Below are positions 1-8,948 of a stretch of DNA of 35,474 bases, in pieces. The number at the start of each line of letters is the position of its first letter. The first letter of the stretch is position 1. The stretch comes from Zoopage sp. CT-All (Eukaryota > Zoopagomycota > Zoopagomycetes > Zoopagales > Zoopagaceae): assembly GCA_004114245.1 (NCBI GenBank), contig QZWS01000039.1:399-35872 (forward strand), written 5' to 3'. Under the pieces are notes generated by a model. It saw only the letters and a program-made list of their open reading frames with translations. It had not been told where the DNA came from and ran no database searches. A program made the position numbers and the translations under genes.

Positions 1-773
1 TCCACTGCGCCATGATCCAGGACGCACGCTGAAAGCTCTGCGCCACGCCTCAGTGCACGATGTTGCACCAACCGAGTGTAGAAATGCGTGCCCTTGACCT
101 CCTCCCATATGTCAAACGATGCATCTCGCCACCGATGTGCGACGTATTCCAAATCCGCCTTGATGGGCGACGTTGGAGGATTATAGTCGGGGGTGTAGAG
201 TCGCGTGATATCTGTGTATCTGTCACGACGGAGCAGGGCAAGGGCGTAGCGAGACAGGGTCATGGCCCGCAGCGCCGGACCATCGTTCTGCGGCCGCCCC
301 CACGGGCCCGTGAACGGACGCCCATCGAGGTAGTATTTTGGCTCGCCATAGGAGCCTTCACTGGGCGTTGTCTGCAACTTTCGGGCGAGCCGTGCATGCG
401 CCTCGAGCTGCTCCCGCCACCACTGCGGGGAGTGCTCGCCCGGCGAGCCACGGAGATGCGTCTCTGCGATGGAGAGGGCAGCGTCCATTGTCAGGGCAGC
501 ATCCCGCACCCAGCTGTAGTAGTAGTCTGGGTTGCGGCGACTCGGGGATGCAACCACGGCGCCTTCCGCCGCACCCGGCTGCGACATTGCCGCGGCGATG
601 GCAGCGAGCGAGTGTGCAGATTGCTGGGGGATCCAGCTATCTAGGGGAATAGCCGTTCGATGAACGAGGAGGTTGGTATGGGAGGCAGGAAAATGGAGCT
701 TTGCGGGAGCAACAGTGCTAAAGGCGTTCAGTGCCACGCCGAGCACGAAGAGGAGCGCGGGTGATGGAAACAT
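1..773 (-). CDS. Glucoamylase, GH15 family (3' end outside window)
   Basis: Glucan 1,4-alpha-glucosidase, which releases glucose from the non-reducing ends of starch or glycogen outside the cell. The frame is open from an ATG at 773 down to base 1, giving 257 residues, so the C-terminal half lies off the window. Residues 1-24 form a signal peptide (hydrophobic LLFVLGVAL, then APA). GH15 hallmarks appear in order: NPDYYYSWVRDAALTMD near residues 81-97, GRPQNDGPALRA near 159-170, IKADLEYVAHRW near 204-215, and FDIWEEVKGTHFYT near 220-233. The first Glu of WEEV corresponds to the family's catalytic acid (Glu179 in Aspergillus glucoamylase). The catalytic base and any starch-binding domain would be beyond base 1. 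No intron is needed in the visible part. The family call is firm; full length and substrate preference cannot be judged. Confidence 0.93.
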   Translation of the reverse strand, partial: MFPSPALLFVLGVALNAFSTVAPAKLHFPASHTNLLVHRTAIPLDSWIPQQSAHSLAAIAAAMSQPGAAEGAVVASPSRRNPDYYYSWVRDAALTMDAALSIAETHLRGSPGEHSPQWWREQLEAHARLARKLQTTPSEGSYGEPKYYLDGRPFTGPWGRPQNDGPALRAMTLSRYALALLRRDRYTDITRLYTPDYNPPTSPIKADLEYVAHRWRDASFDIWEEVKGTHFYTRLVQHRALRRGAELSACVLDHGAV

Positions 774-1855
774 GACAGGGGAGGCGGAGTGGACGAGCCG
801 CGTAGGAGCACTGTTGGCTGCAACAGATGTGTAAGCGGGCGCCGGAGAAGTCCACGCGGCGTCGAACGGCGCGGTGGTCGTGAGGGAGGAGGGAGGAGGG
901 AGGATGAAGAGGAGCAGATGGGAATTGTCGTGAGACAGGTGACCGGACAGCATTTTGACCTCCACGTCATTCCTCCTTATCCAGAATGACCAGGCATCAA
1001 TGCTCACCATGAGTTTGGCCCTGTAAACTGATAGCAAGCACATTGCTTAGAGCATTAGAGGCAAGTAGCACAGTATTGAGCCTTGGCATTAATACAAGCT
1101 AGCAGATATTGGTGATGTAGGAGTTGAATAGATGTATTGCAGATACTATGACAATATATATTATGTCGAAGCTGGGATATAGCAGCCAGGAATATACTGT
1201 GCTGGTGTGGCTATAAGGCTTTGCTTTTGCTTGGACACCAATGGCTGCATTGGCCACTGAGCAACAGTACTCTAGACCAGTGGTAGCAATATACAAGGCA
1301 TCTGACTATCTCCAGGAAATAATACCTGTATAGTTCAGTCGGCTACATAGGAGATATGCTACGACACCTGCGTGCAAAAGTCCACTTGGGATTCTCAAAT
1401 GCGCCATTAGGAGTGCTGTAGACCACAGCCGACGGACAGTCTCCTTTCGGAGACCCTGCTAGGTGCGCCACCGCCTCACCGCCAATGCACCCGTGACCGT
1501 TCCTGGAGCCAGTCCCGCCCAGAGAAAACCTGCGCATTTGCGCTAGGCCCGCCGTGCCGCCGTGTCGCCACGGTCGGGGATCAAAAACTCTGAGGATGCA
1601 TCTCCCCTGTCCGCCAGCCTCATTGCAACAGCCCTATCGGCCGTCCACCACCACCCAAACATACACCGGCGGCGCGAGAAGTACCCGTAAGGCGACCGAC
1701 GACGACGGCTCAAGTGGAAGCGGTGGGGGAACACGCGTGCTCAGCATGAGGTTCGGGGGAGATGACTGCCGGCGTTGCCGAAGCAATTCGGGGGAGATGG
1801 CCGCGCCATGCGTTCCACTTTAACAACACACTTGACGCCATACACCCCTCCAACA
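774..1855. other. Gene-free stretch between glucoamylase and the secreted orphan
   Basis: About 1.1 kb with no supportable gene. 780-960 is GA/CT-rich and lies upstream of the glucoamylase start, so it probably holds its promoter. 1020-1340 is AT-rich with only short frames, and 1400-1850 is GC-richer, leading into the gene at 1856. I saw no tRNA-like structure, repeat or conserved protein in either strand. Confidence 0.5.
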
Positions 1856-2464
1856 ATGACACGCCTGTGCTCCAGTCTCGTCATCTTTGTTGCCACCGTC
1901 GCCGCCACCATTCTGCTTGCTGGCATCGCCATCCCGCCTGCCACTGCCGCCCAAGGTCCACAGAAGGGACTCTGGACAAGGACGAAGAATTTTTTCACCA
2001 CTGCTAAAGCAAAGCAGGCCAGGCTAGATGCTCTCATGCTAAGAGTTTGGAATGGTAGGTCGATGTTCCCCGATCCCACCTCAGATCCTCCCGTAAAGAG
2101 CTTGAAAGTGGCCAGTGATGGGCTTAAGTATGCCCAGGATTGTTTTAAAGCAATCACAGCAATGGCATATATGGATACTTTGTTTCTGTATCCGGCCAGA
2201 GGAGCAAATGAGAGGCTTAAAATCTCGCTTGATATGGTTAATCAGTACTGCAAGCAGATACAGGAAATGGTGGAACATGTGCATGACAATGGTCGCGATG
2301 GTTATCATAAATGGGTGTTTCGTGTACTCAAAAACAAGATCAGAACTGGTGTCCAGACCCTGAATAAACAAGTTGAGGCTGCCAAGACTGCTGCGGAGTA
2401 TGGGATTGAGGAATTTCCTCCCCATACCGGGGGTTGGACACATTATCTGAAAATGGGCGCATGA
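1856..2464 (+). CDS. Secreted protein of unknown function
   Basis: A 202-residue protein that I do not recognise. The ATG at 1856 is preferred over an in-frame ATG at 1775 because it puts a strong signal peptide at the N-terminus: basic MTRL, a long hydrophobic stretch, and a likely cleavage near ATAAQ at about residue 33. The mature part (about 170 residues) is rich in Lys, Gln and Glu, looks largely alpha-helical, and has only two cysteines (in DCFKA and QYCKQ). No transmembrane segment follows the signal peptide. The mature region is visibly more AT-rich than the GC-rich housekeeping genes downstream. The signal peptide suggests export; a role in host or substrate interaction is only a guess. 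It shows no clear similarity to the secreted paralogues at 13.9-16.2 kb. Confidence 0.7.
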   Translation: MTRLCSSLVIFVATVAATILLAGIAIPPATAAQGPQKGLWTRTKNFFTTAKAKQARLDALMLRVWNGRSMFPDPTSDPPVKSLKVASDGLKYAQDCFKAITAMAYMDTLFLYPARGANERLKISLDMVNQYCKQIQEMVEHVHDNGRDGYHKWVFRVLKNKIRTGVQTLNKQVEAAKTAAEYGIEEFPPHTGGWTHYLKMGA

Positions 2465-2733
2465 TGGTGCTTACGAATACATCAGCCACTTTATCTCAGA
2501 ATGCTAGTTTGGATTATGATGGAGGCATGGAGCAAGGCAAAGGTGGCAGACTGTGTTGGGTTCCAATAGGAGCAAGATCGCCGCCATTTCAACAAGGCAG
2601 GCAAAGCCATCTGCCGGGGATGGTACTCCATGGCAGAGTGCAGTAAGCTGCCACCGCATGGGAAGCCACGTGGATTCTTCTGCATCATTTGCGCAACAAC
2701 CCTTTCATCGCAACAACCACAGTCTTGCTCGAC

Positions 2734-2739
2734 CACGTG
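2734..2739. promoter_or_regulatory. CACGTG motif just upstream of SPF30
   Basis: GACCACGTGACAG, with the palindromic core ending 9 bp before the SPF30 ATG at 2749. It matches the E-box core bound by bHLH factors such as Cbf1. The same core recurs in the same near-ATG position at CorA and at three divergent gene pairs in this window. Confidence 0.5.
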
Positions 2740-2748
2740 ACAGTCTCA

Positions 2749-3597
2749 ATGGACGCTAGCGAGATTGAGACGTATCGCTACCAGCTCGCGCAGGTCCAAG
2801 CCTCGCTTGCCGCGGACTCGTCCAATGTTGCGCTCGCCAAGCTCCGCGACGACCTCACCGCCCTGCTCGCCCTCTCCGAGTCCCTGGGCGGCGCATCCTC
2901 GTCATCGGCATCCGCCTCTGCCCCGGCGCAACCGCTACCGCCGCCAGCCGCTGCCGACGCGCCGCCCGCCCCTGTCCCGGTGCCAATCACGCAGCCCTCA
3001 TCACATCCATCCGCCCTCACGCGTCTCGGACACCACCGTGCCGGAGATCTGGTGATTGCGAGGTACGCGGCCGATGGGCGGTGGTATCCGGCCAAGGTGG
3101 TGTCGGTCGGTGGATCCGACGTAGACCGGGTGTATGGGGTAGTGTTCAAGGGGTACGTGGATGTGGAGATTGTGCGGCAGACAGATACGCGTAAGAAAGG
3201 CACTGGTGGCGAGAAGCGAAGGGAGGGCGGCGCCAATGTGGATGATTACGATAGGTCGACGGCGCCGCCAACGTCCCGTCCTGCTTCCACTGCCGCTGCA
3301 CCATCAGATGCATCTGCTACTGCTGCCAATAACCCACGGAAGAGGAAACCGAAGCGGATCGCGGAGGAAACGACAAAGCAGCGCGCATGGCTAGAGTTTG
3401 CCAAATCGTCAACCTCTGCCCGCACCAACAAGGCGTCTGAGCGCATCGCACCGGCGCTGAATAAAAAGAGCATCTTTGCCACGACGGAAACAGGGCGCGT
3501 GGGTGTAGTGGGAAGCGGCAAGCCAATGACAGAGCAGGCCACGACGCGCCAACGGCATATTTTTGGGTCGGAAGAGGCCCATGATGGCGACGAGTAA
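2749..3597 (+). CDS. Splicing factor SPF30 / SMNDC1 homologue (Tudor domain)
   Basis: A 282-residue intron-less gene. SPF30 helps the tri-snRNP join the pre-spliceosome in the nucleus; its Tudor domain binds symmetrically dimethylated arginine on Sm proteins. The N-terminus (YRYQLAQVQASLAADSSN, then KLRDDLTALLAL) fits the family's coiled N-terminal region. A Pro/Ala/Ser linker follows at about 48-90, then the Tudor domain at about 98-145 (GDLVIARYAADGRWYPAKV, VVFKGYVDVEIV). The tail KKSIFATTETGRVGVVGSGK followed by PMT is the characteristic SMNDC1 C-terminal motif, and KQRAWLEF precedes it. The ATG at 2749 was chosen over an in-frame ATG at 2689 because the homology starts here. The gene converges on the PPR-like gene, with 35 bp between stop codons. 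Confidence 0.88.
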   Translation: MDASEIETYRYQLAQVQASLAADSSNVALAKLRDDLTALLALSESLGGASSSSASASAPAQPLPPPAAADAPPAPVPVPITQPSSHPSALTRLGHHRAGDLVIARYAADGRWYPAKVVSVGGSDVDRVYGVVFKGYVDVEIVRQTDTRKKGTGGEKRREGGANVDDYDRSTAPPTSRPASTAAAPSDASATAANNPRKRKPKRIAEETTKQRAWLEFAKSSTSARTNKASERIAPALNKKSIFATTETGRVGVVGSGKPMTEQATTRQRHIFGSEEAHDGDE

Positions 3598-3632
3598 GAT
3601 TGCCCATATGTGATATACTACTATACATTTTG

Positions 3633-5084
3633 CTATATATTTGATGCTTGTGCGTATTGGGATATCATATCGGTGGCGCGCTGAATGGCACTGCGCCAGG
3701 ACACATGCCCAGTGTCGGGTAACTCAAAGGTACTGCTGCCTGGTGCTGAGCGACGGAGCACCAGCCGCGCGCCATGAACATCGCCATCCAAACAGCAAAC
3801 TCGCACCAGCGCAAGTAAAGCAATAGGGCCGAGTGGGAATGCTTTTAGCGGGCCATGACCACCGACACCCCATCCTTGGTTTTGCCTGTCGCTGTCTGCC
3901 CATTCCACCAAGTGTTCAATTCTATGGCGTGCCAATGCCACGTATCGGGACTCCTTGACAGCAATACGCTCCCAGCCGACCGCCAACTGGTCATACATCC
4001 ACACCGGAGCTCGACTTCTGGATCCAGGGGCGTGTCTTTGTCGTTTGTTATACACGAATGCCCCTGCGATTTCGAGTGCACCACGTATGCGAGTTCTGGA
4101 CAGTGCCGTGACATACGCCGTCTCTGCTATTATATTCTGCTGCACTGGAATGCCACGATCCACTGCTTGGCGCCACAGGGCTAATACTCGCCTGAATGCG
4201 GAATACGGAGTTGAGGATGGCATGCGTTCCCTGGAGCTCAGTATGCCGAAGAGCAAGGAAACAGTGACGGCATCCATAGACTCTCCACCCAACGCTGCCT
4301 CGATATCGCTGATAAGACCGGCGAGATTGTGCCGCAGTCCGCTGACAAACTCGAGCATGTGCCACACCGCAGGATCCGTATCACGCGTCATGGACCATCC
4401 CTGCAGCCAGTCCCGTCGAACCGTCCAGTCCTCACCACGAGGCAAGCCAGCTGAAGATGCAGCGCGGAGGAGATTTGAAGCGGTTATTTGACTCAATAAG
4501 GACCGTGTGCCATTCTTTGATGCATGGGCAACGATCGCGGTATAGTGCTGTTTGGCGAGGTCGGGACGCCTCCGCTGCGCAAAAGCATTGAACAGCATTC
4601 CATGGATACGGCAATCCATCGCCAGTGTGGAGCGTGTTTTGATAAAGGAGCGGGCGGCAGCGGCGTAGTTAGAAGTAAGCGCGTCGACTTCACCCCAGTC
4701 CGCTCGCCTAATAGCACACACAAGGTGCAGTTTGGCCTGCGTAATCCCACATCGAACAGGCTTGAATCTGTGCCTCGGCGGTGGATCAGCGGCCAAAGCT
4801 CTCTTGTCCGATATCCCTGCAGGCTCATTCAGCAAACGATCCACCGTTTCCACGGCAGTCGCCTCCACCGCCTCGGTCCATTTGATATCGCCAACATCCC
4901 GCGGGGTAGCGGTGACGGAAGATCGCGATGTAGCAGCTGTCGTCAAGCATCGCAACGATCTCTCGCTCGCCACCGGTCCCTTCCGTGCCGGACTCCACCG
5001 CGCTGCGTACGCGGGGATGAGAACGAGGCAAGCGGCAGTGGAGACGCGCAGCGCTACATCGCGCTGCAGCACTCCAGCAGACAT
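3633..5084 (-). CDS. Probable PPR/TPR-like helical-repeat protein, likely mitochondrial
   Basis: A 483-residue intron-less protein. The frame extends upstream to 5324, but that would overlap the divergent mL53 gene, so the ATG at 5084 is chosen. This leaves an N-terminus rich in Arg, Ala and Ser without acids for about 50 residues, as in mitochondrial targeting peptides. The body is made of helical hairpins in the style of pentatricopeptide repeats, for example ITQAKLHLVCAIRRADWGEV and GMLFNAFAQRRRPDLAKQHY, with more towards the C-terminus around LEIAGAFVYNKRQRH. The repeats are degenerate and I cannot assign a named orthologue. Fungal proteins of this kind act in mitochondrial mRNA maturation or translation. 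Divergent pairing with a mitochondrial ribosomal protein gene, 31 bp away, fits that. Confidence 0.55.
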   Translation of the reverse strand: MSAGVLQRDVALRVSTAACLVLIPAYAARWSPARKGPVASERSLRCLTTAATSRSSVTATPRDVGDIKWTEAVEATAVETVDRLLNEPAGISDKRALAADPPPRHRFKPVRCGITQAKLHLVCAIRRADWGEVDALTSNYAAAARSFIKTRSTLAMDCRIHGMLFNAFAQRRRPDLAKQHYTAIVAHASKNGTRSLLSQITASNLLRAASSAGLPRGEDWTVRRDWLQGWSMTRDTDPAVWHMLEFVSGLRHNLAGLISDIEAALGGESMDAVTVSLLFGILSSRERMPSSTPYSAFRRVLALWRQAVDRGIPVQQNIIAETAYVTALSRTRIRGALEIAGAFVYNKRQRHAPGSRSRAPVWMYDQLAVGWERIAVKESRYVALARHRIEHLVEWADSDRQNQGWGVGGHGPLKAFPLGPIALLALVRVCCLDGDVHGARLVLRRSAPGSSTFELPDTGHVSWRSAIQRATDMISQYAQASNI

Positions 5085-5092
5085 TTGAAGCT

Positions 5093-5098
5093 CACGTG
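5093..5098. promoter_or_regulatory. CACGTG motif in PPR-like/mL53 divergent promoter
   Basis: CTCACGTGATTG within the 31-bp gap (5085-5115) separating the two start codons. This is the only obvious element between two oppositely transcribed genes and probably serves both. Confidence 0.5.
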
Positions 5099-5115
5099 AT
5101 TGCTTAAAAATTGCC

Positions 5116-5433
5116 ATGTCCAACAAGGCAACCGCCATTGCGCGCCACATCACGTCGCTGCATGCCGCCTTCCACCCGCCCTCGCGCACCGCCAAGCCCA
5201 TCCGCGCGCTCCTGGCGACTATTGACACGCCGGCGGTGCGCGCCGCTAACCCGATGCTGCGCCTCTCCACGGACACGTCCCCGCGGCGCGCTGGAGAGAC
5301 AGATAGCGTAGTGATGACGCTCAAAGACGGCAGTCGCGTGGAGGTGGTGGTACGGCACGGGATGACGGCTGTCGATGTGTGGCGGGAGGTAGGTGGATGT
5401 GTGCGGCGGCTGCAGGAGGCCGAGGAGGCTTAG
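5116..5433 (+). CDS. Mitochondrial large-subunit ribosomal protein mL53 (yeast Mrpl44 type)
   Basis: A 105-residue protein matching the mL53 family in length and pattern: a basic N-terminus (MSNKATAIARHITSLHAAF), then the segment KPIRALLATIDTPAVRAANP, and then VVMTLKDGSRVEVVVRHGMT followed by DVWREVGGCVRRLQEAEE. The thioredoxin-like fold and the order (A-x-x-IR-x-LLATI, N-P, K-DG, closing Glu-rich helix) are typical of fungal mL53. It would be imported into the mitochondrion and join the 54S/39S subunit. It is intron-less and divergent from the PPR-like gene. The call rests on pattern memory for a short family, so confidence is moderate. Confidence 0.72.
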   Translation: MSNKATAIARHITSLHAAFHPPSRTAKPIRALLATIDTPAVRAANPMLRLSTDTSPRRAGETDSVVMTLKDGSRVEVVVRHGMTAVDVWREVGGCVRRLQEAEEA

Positions 5434-5523
5434 ATCTGCAAGTCTTGGAATGGGCGTTGAACATAATTGCATTGCTTTGTGTGGCATTGCTCGTCTTGTT
5501 GTCCCGTGGGCTAATTGTATAGT

Positions 5524-5529
5524 CACGTG
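5524..5529. promoter_or_regulatory. CACGTG motif upstream of CorA-family gene
   Basis: AGTCACGTGTGCG, with the core ending 12 bp before the chosen ATG at 5542. An alternative in-frame ATG at 5515 would lie upstream of the motif, which is one reason to prefer 5542. Confidence 0.45.
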
Positions 5530-5541
5530 TGCGATCACGAC

Positions 5542-7488
5542 ATGTCTGCAGCGGCTGGTGATGACGATGCCCCTCCGCCCCCCGCGCCGGCGTCCTCCAT
5601 TCCGCCACGCCTTGCGCTTCACACTACCGCGTCGCCGCTGCCATCCACCCTGCCGCAGTACCCCGACCGCACGCGCCCATCTACCCCGCTGCTCGCCTCC
5701 ACATGTCCCACCTGCTCCCACTATCTGCAACCGCCGCACGGTGCAGTGTCGACCCTGGGGAGGCAGCGGTCAGGCACAACGGCGGCCGCCCCGTCAGAGT
5801 TCCTTCGCACGGCCGCGGCATCTGCTCTATCCCCGCGGCTTGCGTATCGGGCCTCGCGTGGTAAGTATCCATCGGAAAATGGAGCAGCCTTTGGTGGAGC
5901 GTCTCCGCCAACGATTACGTCGAGGTTGTCGTTGGATGACCCCGCCTCATCCAGTGCCAGGAATAGTGCTACAGTCATCGATGGGCTCGGAATATCCAAG
6001 ATCGCGATTGGCAGTGGCCAACCACCTTCCGTCTATGGCACTATGCTGAGCACTTCAATCGATATTGACTACCTTGAGCAAGTGCTGCGCTCTCCTGACC
6101 CAATGCTGCTAAATCCAACCGCCGGCTCCCCCGTCGCTCACACATCCGATGCTTACGAGGAAAATGTTAGGAGATTATCCACTTCCTCTGGTATGTATCG
6201 TGCGAATAGTGTGTCGCAGCAGCAGCGGTACTTGTCTCGTAGACACGCTCAGGATATGTCTCCATCACCGCGCTCATCCTTTCGACAGCAGCCCTACACT
6301 GTCGCAGATGAAGAAGACTTGGTCGCTGGCGTCGATTTGGGATACTCGGACTGGGCGGATATGGCCGGTCTACGGGTCATGTATTACTCCTCCAACACAG
6401 GACCACTCCATGCCAAGACCCTGCCAGATATCAGGTGCAGGACTGACGCGTCGGACACCGACGATTTGAGGCTGGCCGACTTGCTGCGCGATGCCGCAGC
6501 CACCACTTGGATCAATATCTGCCGGCCCACAACCGCCGAGCTCCACCTCCTCGCGCGCACTTACCGAATTCACCCTCTCACTGTTGAAGACATCATCACG
6601 GAAGATACCCGTGAGAAGTGCGAGAGCTTCCGCGGCTACTATTTCGTATGCTACCGCACCTGGGAGATGCATGCAGCCACGGACATGGTCGATGATTCTG
6701 TTGCCTCTGAGGGATTCCTCGAAGCAGTCGGTGTCTACATGATTGTCATCCCCCGATGCGCCACCATCCTTACATTCCATCATCGTCCTGTCCCGCACAT
6801 TCGTAGCGTGCTGCGACGAATCGCTACTCTCAAGCCCAGTGCTGCCACGGGCGGCCCGTCGCACACCATTGTCACGCCCGACTGGATATGCTACGGCCTT
6901 GTTGACAGCATCACAGATATTTTCTTCCCACTGATTGCGGATATCCAAATCGACGTTGACGCCATCGACGAGCTCGTGCTCATCATCCGTGCCTCCGAAC
7001 AGCAGGACATGCTGCGACGCATCGGTAGGGTGCGACGCCGCGTCATGGCCGCTGTGAGATTGATTGTCGGAAAAGCAGACGTCGTCCGAGCTGTCATCAA
7101 GCGCACCGAGGACGCCAATGGTTCCCTGAATACAACGACTGCGGATCTGGTGCTGCTTTACCAGGATGTCCAGGACCACTGCCTCACCATGCTCTCCTCC
7201 ATCACCCACTACGAAAAGATCGTCGCCCGAGCGCACTCCAACTATCTCGCCCAGATCTCGATCGAGCTCACCGAGTCTTCCAATCGCACAAACGATGTTG
7301 TTGCGCGCTTAACGGTGCTCGCATCTATACTCGTACCAATGAACGTTGTAACGGGTCTCTGGGGGATGAATGTTAAAGTGCCAGGGCAAGACGAGGAAGG
7401 CCTGGCGTGGTTTATCGGCATCTGTGCTGGATTAGTTGTGATCGGGGTCGTCCTATTTGTGATTATGCGACGCGTGCAAGTGGTGTAA
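5542..7488 (+). CDS. CorA-family magnesium transporter (Mnr2/Alr-like)
   Basis: A 648-residue intron-less membrane protein that would carry Mg2+ across the plasma or vacuolar membrane as a homopentamer. The first 300 or so residues are Pro/Ser/Ala-rich and low in complexity, as in fungal Mnr2/Alr proteins. The CorA core follows, with TWINICRPTTAELHLLARTY, HPLTVEDIITEDTREKCESF and YYFVCYRTWEM. A long helical stalk contains DAIDELVLIIRASEQQDMLR and LYQDVQDHCLTM. Two C-terminal membrane helices flank the signature: LTVLASILVPMNVVTGLWGM with GMN, then WFIGICAGLVVIGVVLFVIM. The GMN selectivity motif is intact. A GTAAGT-like string near 5859 could mark a donor, but the frame stays open, so no intron is needed. 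Mnr2 (vacuolar) and Alr (plasma membrane) cannot be separated from sequence alone. Confidence 0.9.
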   Translation: MSAAAGDDDAPPPPAPASSIPPRLALHTTASPLPSTLPQYPDRTRPSTPLLASTCPTCSHYLQPPHGAVSTLGRQRSGTTAAAPSEFLRTAAASALSPRLAYRASRGKYPSENGAAFGGASPPTITSRLSLDDPASSSARNSATVIDGLGISKIAIGSGQPPSVYGTMLSTSIDIDYLEQVLRSPDPMLLNPTAGSPVAHTSDAYEENVRRLSTSSGMYRANSVSQQQRYLSRRHAQDMSPSPRSSFRQQPYTVADEEDLVAGVDLGYSDWADMAGLRVMYYSSNTGPLHAKTLPDIRCRTDASDTDDLRLADLLRDAAATTWINICRPTTAELHLLARTYRIHPLTVEDIITEDTREKCESFRGYYFVCYRTWEMHAATDMVDDSVASEGFLEAVGVYMIVIPRCATILTFHHRPVPHIRSVLRRIATLKPSAATGGPSHTIVTPDWICYGLVDSITDIFFPLIADIQIDVDAIDELVLIIRASEQQDMLRRIGRVRRRVMAAVRLIVGKADVVRAVIKRTEDANGSLNTTTADLVLLYQDVQDHCLTMLSSITHYEKIVARAHSNYLAQISIELTESSNRTNDVVARLTVLASILVPMNVVTGLWGMNVKVPGQDEEGLAWFIGICAGLVVIGVVLFVIMRRVQVV

Positions 7489-7666
7489 AAGTGTATTCGT
7501 ACTGTATGTACCTCCTTTTAGGTGGCCCTTTATGCAGCATACCACAGCGACACAAAGGGTCGAGGCTTTCGGCCATGCTGAGGACAAGAAGGTGGCGGGC
7601 TTGCACTGCATTTGGCGTGAAGCTCACTCATCAGTTCTACTCATCCATCTGCCCGCAGCCACCACC

Positions 7667-8826
7667 ATGCAGCAACAGCAGCAAGTTGAAGACCCGACGC
7701 AGCTTATCGAAGAAGAGGAGGCCTCGGGTCCCCTCCCGGTAGCCAAACTCAAGGTATGCTGTGTCCTGTGTGTGCTGCGGCAGCGCGGTTGCCGCCAAAA
7801 CGCGTGCCGGCCGCGTTTTGAACATCTGATCCACGCGCGTATCCCTCCCCCAAGTAACACCATATGAACGCCACCTTGCCCTTGCACTTGTAGGAGTTTG
7901 GCATTAACGATAGCGATATAAAAAAGCTGATGGACGCAGGGTATTTGACCGTGGAATCGGTCGCTTTCACCCCCAAGAAGCACCTGCTGCAAGTCAAGGG
8001 CATATCCGAGGCCAAGGCCGACAAGCTCGTCGCAGAGGCGGCAAAACTCGTTCCCATGGGCTTTACCTCCGCGACCGAGGTCCACATGCGGCGCTCGGAA
8101 ATCGTTTATATCTCGACCGGGTCCAAGGAGCTCGACAAGCTGCTGGGGGGCGGAATCGAGACGGGCGCCGTGACCGAGGTGTTTGGCGAGTTCCGCACCG
8201 GCAAGAGTCAGATCTGCCATACGCTGGCGGTGACGTGTCAACTGCCAATTGACATGGGGGGCGGCGAGGGAAAGTGCATGTACATTGACACTGAGGGGAC
8301 ATTCCGGCCAGCAAGACTGCTGGCTGCCTCTGAGCGTTTCGGCATGAACGGCGAGGAGGTGCTCGAGAACGTGGCCTTTGCCAGAGCGTACAACACGGAT
8401 CACCAGGAGCAGTTGCTTATCATGGCGGCAGCGATGATGACCGAGTCGCGGTACTCGCTGCTGATAGTCGATTCTGCCACCTCCCTGTTCCGGACAGACT
8501 ATTCGGGGCGTGGCGAGTTGTCGGCGCGTCAGATGCATTTGGCGCGGTTCCTGCGCATGCTTCAGCGCCTTGCGGATGAGTTTGGTATTGCAGTGGTGAT
8601 CACGAACCAAGTGGTGGCGCAGGTCGATGGCGCGTCAATGTTCACCGCAGATCCCAAGAAACCGATTGGTGGAAATATCATCGCACATGCTTCGACAACC
8701 AGGCTAAGTCTGCGCAAGGGGAGAGGCGATCAACGCGTGTGCAAAATCTATGATTCGCCGTGTCTGCCCGAGAGCGAGGCGACGTTTGCCATCAAGGCCG
8801 ATGGTATCGGAGATGCCGATGAATAG
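7667..8826 (+). CDS. RAD51: RAD51 recombinase
   Basis: Exons 7667-7753 and 7894-8826, with a 140-nt phase-0 intron, give 339 residues, the same length as human RAD51. The protein forms the nuclear filament that carries out homology search and strand exchange. Order of features: short acidic N-terminus; a helix-hairpin-helix DNA-binding part ([19 protein letters not shown]); Walker [10 protein letters not shown] at 127-135; Walker [12 protein letters not shown] near 218; the L2 region; and the C-terminal [20 protein letters not shown] followed by RLSLRKGRG. The ADPKKPIGG string distinguishes RAD51 from DMC1. Walker A reads GKS where animal and yeast RAD51 have GKT, a conservative change that should keep ATP binding. 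Without the intron the protein would lose its N-terminal 29 residues. Confidence 0.96.
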
Positions 8827-8948
8827 TAAGTAGCGAAAGTGTTATGGAGGCGTTGTGGAAGCGTTGGTGGAATAGACCATATGTTTTGTTAGCACTGGAC
8901 TGAGGCTTTGACCCCCGACGTGCAGTCAACAAACTCGCTCAAGTCCCA

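Noticed and set aside
5104-5739. Minus-strand frame over mL53 and the CorA N-terminus
   Set aside because: Very Arg/Gly-rich product typical of antisense GC-rich DNA, and it overlaps two supported genes.
5859-5900. GTAAGT-like donor inside the CorA-family N-terminal region
   Set aside because: The frame is open across it, and the nearest acceptor would give an intron of about 30 nt; not needed to explain the protein.
6370-7236. 288-codon minus-strand frame inside the CorA-family gene
   Set aside because: Mirror of a conserved coding region; composition is acidic and patternless, with no family match.
7624-8610. 328-codon minus-strand frame opposite RAD51
   Set aside because: It crosses the RAD51 intron and coding sequence; the sense strand is unmistakably RAD51.
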